64,000 bases of DNA, taken from the NCBI GenBank assembly GCA_036346355.1, contig CM070577.1, forward strand, positions 18,847,666-18,911,665, read 5' to 3'. The DNA comes from Rhipidocladum racemiflorum. Lineage: Eukaryota > Streptophyta > Magnoliopsida > Poales > Poaceae. The notes under the pieces were generated by a model. The model made no database searches, was not told where the DNA came from, and worked only from the letters and a program-made list of their open reading frames with translations. Positions 11,834-23,027 of the stretch are shown piece after piece; the first letter of the stretch is position 1; the number at the start of each line of letters is the position of its first letter. The position numbers and the translations under genes were made by a program.

Positions 11834-13680
11834 CTAGCACGGACTATCCATCAACCTCTCGAAACGGTCGAGCGTCTGCCGAGCCTGGCCGCTAAGTATG
11901 GGCCAGCCGGCGACCATGCGACCTTCACGACCTTGCTTCCCCTTCCGTTTCTTCTTGTCGGAGCGGTCGGAAGGGGTGCCGGCCTCTGAGCCGGATGCTT
12001 TTCGGGTCACCTTCCGTTCGAAGATGGCCCCCACGGCCTCCTCGCCGGAGGCATGGTTGGTGGCGATGTCGAGGATCTCCTTGGTGGTCCGGGGCTTTGC
12101 GCAGCCCAACTTGTGGACCAGAGCCTCGCAGGTGGTGCCGTAGATGAATGCCCCGACGACATCGGCGTCACAGATGTCGGGGAGCTCGTTGCACTGCTGG
12201 GAGAAGCGGCGAATGTAGTCCCGGAGAGTCTCCCCCGGTTGCTGCTTGCAGCTCTTCAAATCCCAGGAGTTGCCAGGGCGTTTATACGTGCCCTGGAAAT
12301 TCCCAACGAAGAGGTTCGTCAGGTCGGCCCAGCTCCCGATGGTGTCGGCGGGCAGGTACTCGAGCCAGGCCCAGGCAGAGTCTGCGAGGTAGATGGGGAG
12401 GTACTGGATGACAAAGAAATCATCCGTCGCTCCCCCTGCCCGGCAGGCGAGTCGGTAATCCTCCAGCCAAACACTCGGGTTTGTGGCCCCTGTGTATTTG
12501 GCTATGTTGGCCGGGGCCCGGAATCTGGCCAGGAAATCGGTGTTGCGGATGGCACGGGTGAACGCCCGCGGTCGGGGGCCATCGGGTCCTGGATCGCGGC
12601 GGTCGCGCCGCCCACTATCCGCAACCTGTGATGATGCCGCTGCGTCGACAACTCTCCTCTGCGCCTCGAGGGTGGCGCGAAGGTCACGGTTGTCCCCCAG
12701 GCGGTGGCGCACCGGGGTGCGCGATGCCTGGGGAAGCTCGTGATGTAGGGCCGTCGCGGCCGGGGTCTGATTACCCCGCGAAGGGGAGTGGCCCAGGTGA
12801 CCCGAGGGCGTACCTATGCGTCGGGAACCGGAACCCTGGGCGTGCTGGACGACAGCATGTTCCACCAGCCCCCAAGGTTCTGGTATGTGGCCTTGGCGTC
12901 CAGGTCCGTCGGCTCAGGCAGCCCGCGGAGCAGCATTGCTGCCGTGGCGATGTTTTGGTTGGTGTGGGGGAAGAACGGGAGATCGTCCGTCCCCTCGGCC
13001 AGCTGGTGATGGACCTGGTGCGCGAGTGCACGTGCGCTAGAGACCAGCGGTGGCTCAGGCTAACGTCGCTCCAGGTCGGCCTGGAGTTTGTCGAGCTCGG
13101 CCTTGTGGGCGTCCAGCTCCTCGCGCTAATGCTGGAGGTCGGCGAGGCGAGTCTGGAGGCCCGCGTTGTCCTCCCGCTGGGACCCATCCCCCCGCACTTC
13201 GTCGCGCGGGAGGAGGGTTCCGGGAGTTGCGGGGGTGGCGGATGGCTCCGTCGCGCCCGCCATGTTGCACTCGCGGGAGAATGTCCTGCGCGGGGGATAC
13301 TCCCTGTCGGAGCTGGAACTGCGGCTGGAGGAGTCCCCCAGCAGGTCGTGGAGGGAAGTTGGCATGTAGCCGGTCATGGCCACGAGCCGGGAGCCCGTGG
13401 ATGGCGAGACCGTCGTCGGTCGCGACTCGTACGCAGCATCACCCGAGGCGACGCCGGTACATGGTAAGCCCACCTCCGTGACCCGCGCCGGGGCCTCGAG
13501 GCGGAGGTTGCCGAGGATATCGGCGACTGCGCTCAGGCTCCCGGAGAAGACCTGGTCGCGAATTGCGGCGGGGACGAGCACTAGCTCTCCTGCTGCCGTA
13601 GCGATGAAGCCGAGGGTGCCGAAACGGATCCAGCCCCTCGGCGCCGGTGCGCCGTCGATGCGCGAGGGAGAAGCCATCGA
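11834..13680 (-). pseudogene. Element A gag
   Basis: Gag is the structural protein that packages element RNA. The recognisable retrotransposon gag domain lies at about 12530-12080 on the minus strand (SVWLEDYRLACRAGG, AWAWLEYLPADTI, SWADLTNLFVGNFQGTY, ETLRDYIRRFSQQCNEL). Downstream is a basic lysine-rich stretch. A stop at 11834-11836 separates it from the protease region although the frame continues. Upstream, from an ATG at about 13677, a different frame carries the N-terminal part, so a frameshift lies between about 12870 and 13130. The ORF overlapping the PBS itself (13749) is not a likely start. Confidence 0.82.
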
Positions 13681-13730
13681 GGACGAAAGTGGTGGGAATC
13701 CGAAGATGGAAGCGTTGATGACGCGCGAAG

Positions 13731-13750
13731 CCCCTACCTGGCGCGCCAAC
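13731..13750 (-). other. Primer-binding site of element A
   Basis: On the minus strand, directly after the LTR end (...ACCGACA), the sequence reads gttGGCGCGCCAGGTAGGGG. Position and GC-rich tRNA-3'-end-like sequence fit a PBS. I cannot name the tRNA with confidence. Confidence 0.65.
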
Positions 13751-14606
13751 TGTCGGTGTTTCGTGCACCGGCAATACGAAGTTTTGGTTAGTGGGGGTCG
13801 CGCGCTCCCTCTCCTCGAATGGTTGACTCAGGAAGTCAGGGGTTTATACTGGTTCGGGCCGAATGTCCCTACTCCAGTTCGGGCCATTGGGATGTATTGT
13901 ATTCATGAGATGAACCAAGGGTTACATGCGAGACAGGGGTTCGATGAATCGATCTCCCTTGTACTCGATTGGTTTTCGCTGGGTTGCTTGCTTGCTTGTT
14001 CGCCCCCTCCCCCCGGAGCCCTGCTTCTCCTTATATACTCGGAGGTAGCAGGTTACATGGGAGTTTGGAGAGAAAAAGGAAGGGGTACTGTACGCCTTGG
14101 AGTCTGGTCTTCTGTCTTGTCGTCCGACCGGCCTCCGCCCAACCCTACGCTGGGTTGGTAGTCCTGCGGCAAGTGGTCTTCGGCCGGGCTGACAGAGTGA
14201 CGCACCGCTCGCATAACCGCCGCCCGGCGATTAAATGGTGTTTGACCTCAGCTTGGCCTCGGGAAGGGACACCCTCCTCTATGGTGTGTCAGGATGACGG
14301 GACTGGGGCTTGACTTTGGCGGGTCCTCTGACATTCTCGGGAAGGGGCTGCCTACCCTGGTATGGACGTTAGGGGACGTTGCGTGGGCGAGGCGGTTGGC
14401 TGGCCTTGGCCGAGTCCTGTCGCCTCGAGCGCTGGTGGAGCTGGCCGACCGCGTGCTCCTACCTAAGAGGTCGGACTCCGCCGGCCACCAGGGGCTGGTT
14501 CTGAACAGGGGCCAGGCCCACTCTTTACGGCCTACGGGCCTTTCGCCAGAACTAGGCTTTCAAGGAGGTCAGCCCGTTCGTGGTCCCGGGCTGATGGGTG
14601 TACCCA
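13751..14606 (-). repeat. 5' LTR of element A, with TATA box
   Basis: On the plus strand the LTR begins TGTCGGTGTTTCG next to the PBS and probably ends GGTGTACCCA at 14606, giving TG...CA termini on the minus strand. The outer end is inferred because the partner LTR is off the window. A TATA-like element (GTATATAAGG on the minus strand) lies at 14029-14038 and would drive element transcription toward lower coordinates. No coding sequence is supported. Confidence 0.6.
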
Positions 14607-14623
14607 TGGTATGTGCACTCGTC

Positions 14624-15197
14624 ATATACTATACGTTGAATGAAAATTTCAGATTTGTGGATGAGTATTTGATTCTTAACATTTCTTTTACATCTTTTTT
14701 GCAGATTTTCTTTGTTTGTAATTAAATTTTTATATCAAGTAAATTTAAGTATTATTTTAAATTTTTATGTCAACCAAGAACGGGCATCCTACATGCGCGA
14801 AACTATTGTATCAGTGCAAGTTTACTACGGTATGCTGCTCTACAATCGCATCAAAGACGAGCACGCGGCGGTCGACGCCGAGCGCGGCGGGATAATGAAG
14901 CTAGGCATTTCACGACTTCGCCGCCAAGTCCTACAAGACCGAGCCCCGCACCACGGTGCTCGTCTTTGATGCGGTTGTAGAGCAGCAGACCGTAGTAAAC
15001 TTGCACTGATACAATAGTTTCGCGCATGCAGAATACCCGTTCTTGCTTGATATAAAAATTTAAAATAATACTTACAATTACTTGATATAAAAATTTAATT
15101 ACAAACAAAGAAAATCTACAAAAAAGAAGTAAAAGAAATATTAAGAATTAAATACTCATCCAACAAATCTGAAATTTTCTTTCAAGGTATAGTATAT
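14624..15197. repeat. Long inverted repeat: two ~241 bp arms, 91 bp GC-rich loop
   Basis: The left arm 14624-14864 and right arm 14956-15197 are near-perfect reverse complements with scattered mismatches. Arm ends are atatactata / tatagtatat and gacgagcac / gtgctcgtc. The arms are AT-rich outside and GC-rich near the loop. Each arm encodes, reading inward, the same start of an ORF (14712-14969 plus, 15108-14851 minus) sharing MRETIVSVQVYYG and LLYNRIKDEH; the two diverge in the loop. I do not recognise the peptide. A transcript across it would fold into a long hairpin. It could be a fold-back transposon or a tail-to-tail duplication of a gene fragment. Confidence 0.85.
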
Positions 15198-15269
15198 TTA
15201 ATAAAACCCATTATAAATTTACGAGAAATTTATAAATCAATTTATGTTCTCAAATTAATTAATTACAGT

Positions 15270-15697
15270 AATGGAAATTTAAAAAAAAAACCAACTTGTA
15301 CCGGGTCATAACACCAACCTAAGATCGATGATCTATTATCGCACGGTTGGACCCTCCAAAGCATTAATGAGCTATTGTCAAGATCGGCTGGACCCTCCAA
15401 ATGGTATCGATAATCTATTATCGCATCGCTGGATGCTCCAACCGCATCGATAATGTATAATTAGTACCGTGGATCGCCCAATGCAGATCGAAAGTACCGG
15501 TTGGAGGTTCCAACCGCATCGATAATAAACCCATCGATCTTGGCTAGATGTTCCAACCGTCTTGAAGGGCATATCAATACGGTTTTCAATGCATCGATGC
15601 CCATTGGGCATCAGTCCCGGATGGCTGGTACCGGTTCAAAAACCGGTATTGATGGCGCTTATGAACTGGTAGTGACGGCGAGATCTGTAGTAGTGGG
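15270..15697 (-). mobile_element. Terminal fragment of a CACTA-type DNA transposon
   Basis: The right end reads ctgtagTAGTG at 15697, i.e. CACTA-CTACAG on the minus strand. Inside it lie repeated subterminal motifs (accggt-, ggttggac/ggt-tcc, atcgataat) in both orientations at about 15 to 40 base spacing, e.g. 15325, 15384, 15411, 15444, 15515. That is the layout of CACTA ends in grasses. I found no opposite terminus in the window, so it is a fragment or its partner is lost. The left limit is approximate. Confidence 0.55.
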
Positions 15698-17280
15698 TCC
15701 TGCATATTAGATTGCATACATATCAAAATAAGATAATCAATGGATTAAAATAAATAAATGAAATTAAAATTTAATTTAATTGCCGTTAGATCTATATATT
15801 TGGTATCGTGCACTGATATACCAGATTCGTCCGGAGCCAAATCGGCACCTCATGAAAATAGATATCATCATTCGACAATTATACCATCTTGTCCTATCCG
15901 TAGATGCATGTATATTAAAAACACCGTGTGATAGAAAAGTAAATTGCCCTCAGTAAATAGTAAAGGTCCACAGTAAGAATAAGATATGTACGAACCAATG
16001 TGCCTTTAGGACAGCACAGCCAAATTCATCGAACCAGCCATTTTCCAGAGCATTCAGCCTTAAGGCTTAAAGGCCAAGCCATAAGGCAAGCAGCCAAGCA
16101 CGGTAGTCTCCTAATAAGCCACCAAACCAAGCAACCAAACCCAAGCACAAGCAAGCCACAAGTCTCCAGGAAAGCCAGGAGTAAGTAGTAGCACTAGCAA
16201 GGGCCAAGCTCCAGGGAGCAAGGGAGCAAGAACAACCGAACCTAGGAGCAAAGAGAAGGTCAAGGCAGCCGCATCGACATCACTGATCATAGTCAGCACC
16301 ACCTCCCCATTTTCCCTAGTATTTCATTTTCATTTCCCACCGCCAGGTAATCCCTATACCCATAGTCATATCCATTCCAAGCTTCAGTAGTATCATCAAG
16401 AGGAGTGAAAACAAAAATCAGCTAGATACTAAAGATGAGTAGAGGAACTAGTGGTCTCAGCTCATCGGCACAACGGGGGTTGCACCGTGCATTCACAATA
16501 ATCCATAAATGCTCCTCGGCACACGATGGATTAAGGGCCACGACGCCGTCCAACCCGAACACCAATGATAAAATCATCACATACCACATACCCTACAATC
16601 TCGTATGCATAATTTCATCTAGAAATCAACCACCATCCTCAGTGTCCAGATCATAATAGACCATTTAGCATCACAAAATTGAAAATATGCGGAGCATAAA
16701 TTAAAGAGATGTAAAGATAGTAGGGAGTGGGGTAGAATAGAGATGAACTCGGCCATGGTGGCATCAGGAGGGTAGGCTCGTCGGCTGAGTAGGCTGAGTC
16801 GCCCCTAAGCATGCCAGAGGGGAGCTAACCTTACGGTGAACCGAGCGCAGTTGGGGGCGAGGCAACGACGGCCCAAGCCAAGACACGGGAGGACGGACAG
16901 GGCTCGCAAGACCGAGCGCTACCCAACTGGCACGATAACAGGGTGCAACTTTGCGCAGAGGAGGAGGAGAAGGGCCCGATGCAGGGCCAGGCCGAGAGGT
17001 GCGGAGAACGGTGAAGGAGGAGACCCATGTGGCGATGGTAGCAGCAAGTGGCCAGAGCCAATTCGGCGAGGACGCCCGAGAGGGGAGGTCGAAGTCGGGC
17101 CAGGCTGGGCGTGCGTGAGCAGCGGAGCCAAGCTGGTAGGGAGATTAACGGTGCAGCGGACCGAGGCACCGGTGAGCCAAGGGCCAGAGGCTAGCCCAAC
17201 GACGGTCGATCGGCCACATTATGAGGTGTCAGACTGAAGGAGGAGCCAGATCGCGAGGGGGGGATTTGATCATTTGCCCA
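15698..17280. other. No supported gene
   Basis: The stretch is AT-rich to about 15990. Then comes a caagc/ccaag-rich low-complexity stretch at 16070-16240, then a GC-rich purine-biased stretch at 16830-17240. Overlapping ORFs of about 110-130 codons in the GC-rich part run on both strands, have no recognised domain and look like base-composition artefacts. I see no RNA gene. Confidence 0.5.
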
Positions 17281-17385
17281 TAAGTTGATGTGCAATTGAT
17301 TATTTGTTCCGCGTGTCTCATTGACATGTGACCTTAGGACCCACATGTCAATGAGATATTATGGGCAAAATGATCAATTACACGT
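17281..17385. repeat. Small inverted repeat (fold-back/MITE-like)
   Basis: The inner arms are tctcattgacatgtg and cacatgtcaatgaga. The outer arms gtgcaattgattatttg and caaaatgatcaattacac pair as well, giving an interrupted stem of about 45 bp. It is a candidate MITE remnant; I could not define a target-site duplication. Confidence 0.6.
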
Positions 17386-18373
17386 CACCTTCGGGGCTAA
17401 TCAGTGGAAGCTGGAGAGATGAAGAAATGGGGGAAGAAGAAGAAACCATAGAAGAGGATAAGGCTGGCTGGTGGGAAGGAAATGAAAAAGAAGGAAAGAC
17501 AATGAAAAAGAAAAAATTAATAGGAAAAAGAAGAAGAGAAGAAAATAAAAGAATAATCGGGTAATTTTTGTAACACATAAAAATGTTTAATTGATTGTGA
17601 GAATCAATAATATTTTAATTCCAGTATTATTAACCAAGTAAATATGGTTGTAACTAAATGATTTAAAAATTAAAATAAAAGAAGAGAAAAGAAAAGAGAA
17701 AAACAAGAAAAATATAATTTAGTTAAATTAGTAAAATTATGAATCAAATTGTTCATAGGAACAATTCACCTTTAAGACGAATCAGTTAAAAATTTATTAA
17801 ATTATTTAATCCAACCAGTCGATCGTTCAACTAAAATGAGAAGAAAGAAAATGGTATCAAGCCTGAAAAATCATAACCTAAAATTTATAAATCTTAAAAT
17901 AATAAGAGAAAAGGGTTGGACACCTTGAAATATGGAGAAAACTTATTTGCCACTAAATATAGCTTTTATGTAATTTCAGGAAATAAATTAAATCGGACCG
18001 CGAAACAGCAAATGGGTGTAGACGAATATTTCATTCAAAATCCAGGCAAACTTCCTTTGTCCATATGTATGAAATGGTTTTACAAAGGTTTGTGAACCAT
18101 TGTGAAATTCACTGATGCATAGTAAAATCTTATTTAATTAAAATTTAAATCGATTGTTGGATAAACTGCAAGTGCAGTTGGAATTGGTATTTTGACTCAA
18201 CCGATAGGTGAAGTTAGGGTGAGTTGTTAAATGGTGGGTGGAGGGTGCCATGTTTGATGTTGCCGGTGGGGCCATCTACATAGGGATATAATATAAGGTT
18301 AAAACCACTGCACTCGGGCAATGAATCGTATTAAATCATATCAACCATAGTTTGTGGGAAACAACTAGAAAAT
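17386..18373. other. AT-rich intergenic sequence
   Basis: A purine-rich stretch (gaagaag/gaaaaag) runs 17410-17550, followed by AT-rich unique-looking sequence. Its short ORFs are low-complexity. No gene or RNA is supported. Confidence 0.5.
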
Positions 18374-18459
18374 GTTGTCATATGATGGTGTTTAATCTCC
18401 ACATTGGGTAAGTAAGGTTGTCCTATGATGGTGTTTAATCTCCATATTGGGTAAGTAAG
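18374..18459. repeat. Tandem duplication, 43 bp x 2
   Basis: Two adjacent 43-base copies, 18374-18416 and 18417-18459, begin gttgtc and end gggtaagtaag. They differ at two positions. Confidence 0.9.
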
Positions 18460-18983
18460 ATGTGTTAAACTGGAATTGTCAGATGCCCAGTGAAGTACAC
18501 GTTTGATAACCATTATTGGTTATTTGACGCTATATTTTAAAGTCATTGGAGGAGTATCTCTAATTTTTGTGGCGGAGATACACTTTTTAAGCTTTAAGCT
18601 TTGTTTGGATTGCTTCAAGCTTTGTTAAACATTGCCTTAAGCTTTGTTTTGGACACACTTTTTAGGTCATTTTGGGATGAACAATCTTGGTGGGAATTTT
18701 GATGCAACAAAATAACGGCTACAAAGGAAAAGCTTGGGAATTTTATCAATATTTCCCAGAGTTTTTTTAGGAATAAGTATATTTTACCTCCTTAACTATC
18801 ACAAATGTCAACTTTTCAACTCTAACCTACAATACAGTTTAATTGTCAAAATCAGAGCAAATACGACCTGATGATGGTTTTCATGGTGGTTTCCCCACAT
18901 GTCAAAGCCGTATCAGCTATTATTGCCACCATGGACCTCCATCTCACTCTTGTTTTCATCCCATGTACAAGTCATCCAACTCC
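18460..18983. other. Intergenic sequence with an aagctttg-rich stretch
   Basis: Three imperfect copies of aagctttgtt(t/a) lie in 18588-18655. Otherwise no gene, RNA or mobile-element boundary is recognised. Confidence 0.45.
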
Positions 18984-19093
18984 CAATGCTCCCAGGTCCT
19001 CAAAACTCTCTCGTCTTCCTTACAAGGCAAACAACCCGCAATACTCCCAGGTCCATAAGACCCCCTCTCATCTTCCCTACAAGGTAAACTTGG
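18984..19093. repeat. Tandem duplication, 55 bp x 2
   Basis: Copies at 18984-19038 and 19039-19093 share caat(g/a)ctcccaggtcc and ttcc(t/c)tacaagg. The duplication lies in an ORF of no recognised function (18871-19323, plus) that is not supported as a gene. The following 19094-19303 holds nothing else I can name. Confidence 0.8.
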
Positions 19094-19303
19094 CGGCAGT
19101 CGGCGGGCTGCAAAGCCTTGTTGGCCGCCTCCACTCTTGGCCGCCCCGGCTGCTGCTCCTCCCCATGGCTGGCAGCAAGAGGAGGCTTGGTGGAGCCAGG
19201 AAGCCCTGTCGTGCCTGTGTTGGCAGTGTGCAGCCACAGCTTGGGAAAGAAAACACGCCTACTCTAGAATCTTATCCCAAAATACAAGACCCAGATCCAT
19301 ATG

Positions 19304-20043
19304 TGTTGATGCCAAAAACTTAATGTAGGGTTGATTGCAATCAACACACGCAAACACCGGGTTTAAATTTGGGGTGTCGGCGTGTTAGCTGATTTGATCC
19401 TGCAATCGGCAAGAGTATAATATATTAATCAATCAGCTATTACACCGATGCAACATTCGATAAAGTTCGAATCTAATCGGCTTGCTTAAGCCAATTTAGT
19501 CAAAGTAGCCGATAAGTCTAATGAACCCGATTGAATTGATTGGATGAGGATAAAGGTTGTTTTTTTTTTTCCGAAGAAAGCGATGCGCAACAAAATCAGA
19601 GAAAAGCAAACCTGAATTGACTTTAGTCGATAATGATCAAAATCGGCGATATACAACTTTATTGATCAAAACGAATTATAGAGGAAAGCTTACAAGACTA
19701 AAAACTACTCCTAATTGACAAAAAGTAAAAGTAGAATGTGTTGTTTGATTTTTTGTTATTGGCTCCAACGTTGTTCACCACCCTCTTTTATAGCTTCAAG
19801 TTTGACCGTGTCCCTCTCAGTCTTCTCTTGAACTATCTGTATCTGCCTCAATCTCCTTCGATATTTTCATATATGATTAACATCGGTTATAATCCGATTA
19901 GCATGTATCAGCTTATATTCACTAATTCGATATATCCTTTAACAAACCAATTATACCATACCGATCCTAACCAAATCGGCTACAAGCCAAGTTTGGGTGT
20001 CAACCATCATTACCATTTAACCGATCCTAACCAAAAATTATAC
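19304..20043 (-). repeat. 3' LTR of element B (boundaries approximate) with polypurine tract
   Basis: The plus strand begins TGTTGATGCCAAAAAC, which matches the reverse complement of element C's LTR end (GTTTTTTGGCGCCAACA). Toward the other end tgggtgtcaacc matches the reverse complement of C's LTR start. The polypurine tract of C (CCCAAAAATGGGGGG) has a copy here on the minus strand at 20044-20058. Duplicated ccgatcctaaccaaa motifs show local rearrangement, so the inner edge could be 20005 or 20043. Confidence 0.6.
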
Positions 20044-20266
20044 CCCCCATTTTTGGGAGATTGCGTGAATCTCACAAAAATAGCTGTTATCGGCTTAAAC
20101 ATAAAATATCAACCATCATTACGATTTAACTGTTCCAACTTCTCAGCAATTTTCATGCCACATGCAGTTATTTTCTCGTGTAACCATGTGACCGTACATC
20201 TTCATGCATTAACTGCAACAAAAGTTGCCAAAAATTACCCGCCTTTTGCCATTGGGTTTACCCCCT

Positions 20267-20275
20267 TATATATAT
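20267..20275 (+). promoter_or_regulatory. TATA box upstream of element B's antisense PMD gene
   Basis: TATATATAT in the context ccccctTATATATATGGG lies about 140 bases before the PMD-coding frame. It is the plus-strand equivalent of promoters seen for antisense genes in elements A and C. Confidence 0.4.
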
Positions 20276-20407
20276 GGGATCATTCACCTGTCATTTTCAC
20301 GCACTCTTGCTACCATCCTCCTCCCTATTGGTTGTTCTCCTTCCATCGGCTTTTCAGTTTGCATCGGCTTTCAACCTCCTTTGATCTTCCATCCCATTAG
20401 CTTAACC

Positions 20408-21670
20408 AAGACTAATGGATCCATACCAAGTATTTTCCCTCTTCCTAACGCTGATTCTCAGTACTACTTTGGTCCGATCAATAGCACTAATCCATTGGCT
20501 ATAATAAATCAAGAACTACCTAGGCTTCCCCTTAATGCTCCAGGATTTAATTTAGCCATATGGAATAAGAGTTTTAGGGCTTGGCCAACTGCACTGCTAG
20601 GTGGCACATTTGGTACAATCGAGTAGAGGCCAAAAACTAGCAATTTGGGAACATATGGGAATAGACGAGTGTCTCCCACTTTCCTTAGCCAACTCCTCTC
20701 CTAACGAACCTCTCATAGCCATGTCCTTCAACTTCTAGTCCGACACATTCAATGCTTTTCTTTTTAGAACTGGACCCATCGGTTCAACTCTTCTTGACAT
20801 GACCCAACTTTGCTTCTTAAGGCAAGATGGCGACTAGCTATCAACTTTTAGCGTAAAGCCTAAGTACAAGCTCGTATCAGCCAAGAGTGAGGGTTGGGGT
20901 AGGTATCTAGAAAATAATGTAGGAGTTGGTCCTGTATCCGATAAGGAACACGTAGCCTTTCTCAACATGTGGCTTGACCGATTCCTCTTCTATGGAGCTT
21001 TGCTCAGCCCAACCCAAACCTATTAAATAATAGCCGAACGACTCGTAGGGGGACATCGACTTGTATTAGGTAAAATGTTCTTAGGAGCAGTTTATTAAAT
21101 GATGCATGAAATTCGATGTCGACTTTATACAATCATGGGGTCCTTTATAGTAGGGAACATCAGTGGACCTTTGTGGTTCATTCAGATGTTTCTCTACTTT
21201 ATTGTTAGCCGATCTCTCCAAATCGACTTGTCCGATATGACTCTGTTCCCCCGCGAAGAGACCTCTAAAGACCAGCCGATAGAATTCCGGAATAGCAGAT
21301 CTTTTGATGAAGGCTATTTTTGTTGTCTAGTAGTGGAGTCAAACTAACCCCAGATGAATCTAGGAGTTACCTTTCATTTTTATACCACCTTGGCGAGAAA
21401 CTCCTTACCCATACCGATTTTTTCTGTTATAGAGAACCCACTAACTATCCTTGCCCCTCCTTTTTCCATTTAATAGCCAATAGTGAGGATATACTTGAAG
21501 AAACTCTTGAATTCTTCAAGTATTTCCTATCTCCTTCCATTCTCTCAGTTGGCTTACATACTCGAAGCCGTACCTTCCAACCTTCTTATGAATTCTACCA
21601 CCCCTCTGTCTATGCCCTACAACTTGGGTTTGGAAAAAATAATCCCCAAATTTGTCCTCCTTGATCAGCT
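20408..21670 (+). pseudogene. Antisense plant-mobile-domain (PMD) gene of element B, decayed
   Basis: The plus-strand frame starting near 20408 reads SIPSIFPLPNADSQYYFGPI, then LPRLPLNAPGFNL and NKSFRAWPT. It aligns residue by residue with the PMD protein of element C (IPVPDSASHFLLGP, MRIPLNAIGHKL, NNFRAWPT). Further similarity in shifted frames continues to about 21670 (for example GNISGPLWFIQMFL versus C's GHLGGPLWFIQLWL). The original ATG is not clear. PMD proteins are plant-specific, occur both as host genes of the MAIN/MAIL type and inside transposons, and have no established catalytic reaction here. Multiple frameshifts make this a pseudogene. Confidence 0.75.
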
Positions 21671-21985
21671 TTAGCCTCGTGAAAGATTACATCGTGCTAC
21701 TTCAACCAATATAGTTCTTCACATAGCTGATGACTTTTTCCTCCAACAACTCCCACACATCATTCTCCACAGTGTTAGAGCGAACGGCTACAAATCATGG
21801 TGGTCGGCTATTTCCTCTGCCATCTTTCCAGTCGATCGGCCACCATCGTCGATTTTAGCCCAGTTTTTTTTCCAAATGTACAGTCCAAGCTGACAGCTAT
21901 AACTGCCTTGAGCAACTCAAGTTTGAGCAGTTCTAGCTCATCAGATACTAACTAACGAATCGGCTTTTCTTATGCGCTTATTCCT

Positions 21986-23027
21986 TACAGACTAAGGCAA
22001 CTGGGAAGAGGCCCATTGATCCGTCGAGCGATGCCCCCACAAAGAAGCAATGATCGATTGCTTTATCGGGGCACTGCTTCGGCACGTTGGGAGTGCAAGC
22101 TCCTTCGTTGTCGGACTTGGAGAAGCAGCACCAGTAGCCTAGTAAGTTTCTTTACATAATCCTTTCCTTCGTAATGCTAAGTCCACATATACTTAATCAG
22201 CTATTTTTTGTAGAAAAAAGAAACAGCCAAACTTACAAGAAAGAGGCCTAGAGGAAGAAGTTCTCTTATCAAGAGGAATCAACTGAGAGCTCGCCGAACA
22301 CCTCTGCGGTCGATAGGGTAAGACTTCTGACTTTGCTTTTTCCAAACCTCAAACTAACTCAATCAGCTAATTAATTTTGCTGTGATTACAGCACATACCT
22401 TCACTGCCTACCTTCTCTCCACCAGCCGATATCGGCTTACCGGAGGACACAGCAAGTGATCTACCCCCAGCGCCTTCTCAGCCGACACCGCCAGCGCCAC
22501 AAGCCTCCAAGGCCATCATCAAGCTAGCATCATTGGTTCACGATATGCTTGGTTTCGATATGTCCGATATCGAGAGCACTAACGAAGAAGAGCACCAGCC
22601 AATAATCATAGATACAATCATTAAGGAGGTTGAAGGTGCATGAAGCCAAGATTTGTCGGCTCCAGACGCAAATGCAAAGCTTAGAGATCTTCTCAAGGTC
22701 CTATTAAGCCCAAAACCTGATCTACTGAAGAATTCTCAGCCAATCAGAGATGCAGTCGATGTGGTGAAGCCAGAACTCCCTGAACATGCCACATCCACTC
22801 TCCTCGATGCCTGCTTTATCGATGACAAGAAGAAGGTGATCGACGAAGCAGAGCAAAGATTGCAACTCTGGATCACGCAGAGGAAAGATCAGGAGATCCT
22901 GGACAAGCTGGTAGCCAACACCAAAGCAAGGAAGGCCAAGCTCGACGAAGACAAATCGATCCTCTGGGGATATCAACACTACTCTGATACCATCACCCTC
23001 TCTACAAATCGATTCATCAAAATATAG
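21986..23027 (+). pseudogene. Downstream exons of element B antisense gene, fused to antisense RNase H
   Basis: Exon-like blocks are separated by good splice signals: acceptor ttccttacag|ACTAAGG near 21989, donor near 22143, acceptor tttttgtag|AAAAAAG near 22215, donor AGG|GTAAGA near 22319, acceptor gattacag|CACATACC near 22391. The last block (to 23027) is acidic then lysine-rich and probably a coiled coil (KKKVIDEAEQRLQLW, ILDKLVANTKARKAKLDEDK). From about 22965 the sequence is the opposite strand of element B's RNase H, so the final 20 or so residues are not part of the original gene. A deletion that removed integrase created this junction. Confidence 0.6.

Larger units (their letters stand above)
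1..14606 (-). mobile_element. Element A: Tat-lineage Ty3/gypsy LTR retrotransposon, 3' end outside window
   Basis: Reading the minus strand from high to low coordinates gives a 5' LTR (13751-14606), a primer-binding site, gag, aspartic protease, reverse transcriptase, RNase H, a second RNase H, integrase (ending at 3556), and then about 3.5 kb of non-pol sequence with genes on the plus strand. The order PR-RT-RH-second RH-INT, with an extra region between pol and the 3' LTR, is the known layout of the Tat lineage. The 3' LTR is not in the window, so no target-site duplication can be checked. The element is dead: several in-frame stops, at least two frameshifts, and a 4.1 kb solo LTR at 5190-9298. 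It is very GC-rich compared with its AT-rich flank beyond 14607. Confidence 0.9.

Noticed and set aside
12628..13467. Long plus-strand ORFs (e.g. 279 and 261 codons) opposite to element A gag
   Set aside because: They lie fully antisense to a recognised gag frame in very GC-rich DNA, have no domain, no TATA box and no intron signals. They are mirror frames of the real coding strand.
16831..17237. Possible small gene in the GC-rich patch
   Set aside because: Frames are open on both strands, the peptide is low-complexity, and no promoter or splice signals are convincing.
18360..18460. CRISPR-like array
   Set aside because: Only two adjacent 43-base copies without spacers, in a plant genome. 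It is a simple tandem duplication.
19738..20400. 220-codon plus-strand ORF across element B's LTR edge
   Set aside because: It spans LTR, polypurine tract and promoter region, is rich in F, Y, P and S without any domain, and contains duplicated non-coding motifs (ccgatcctaacc).
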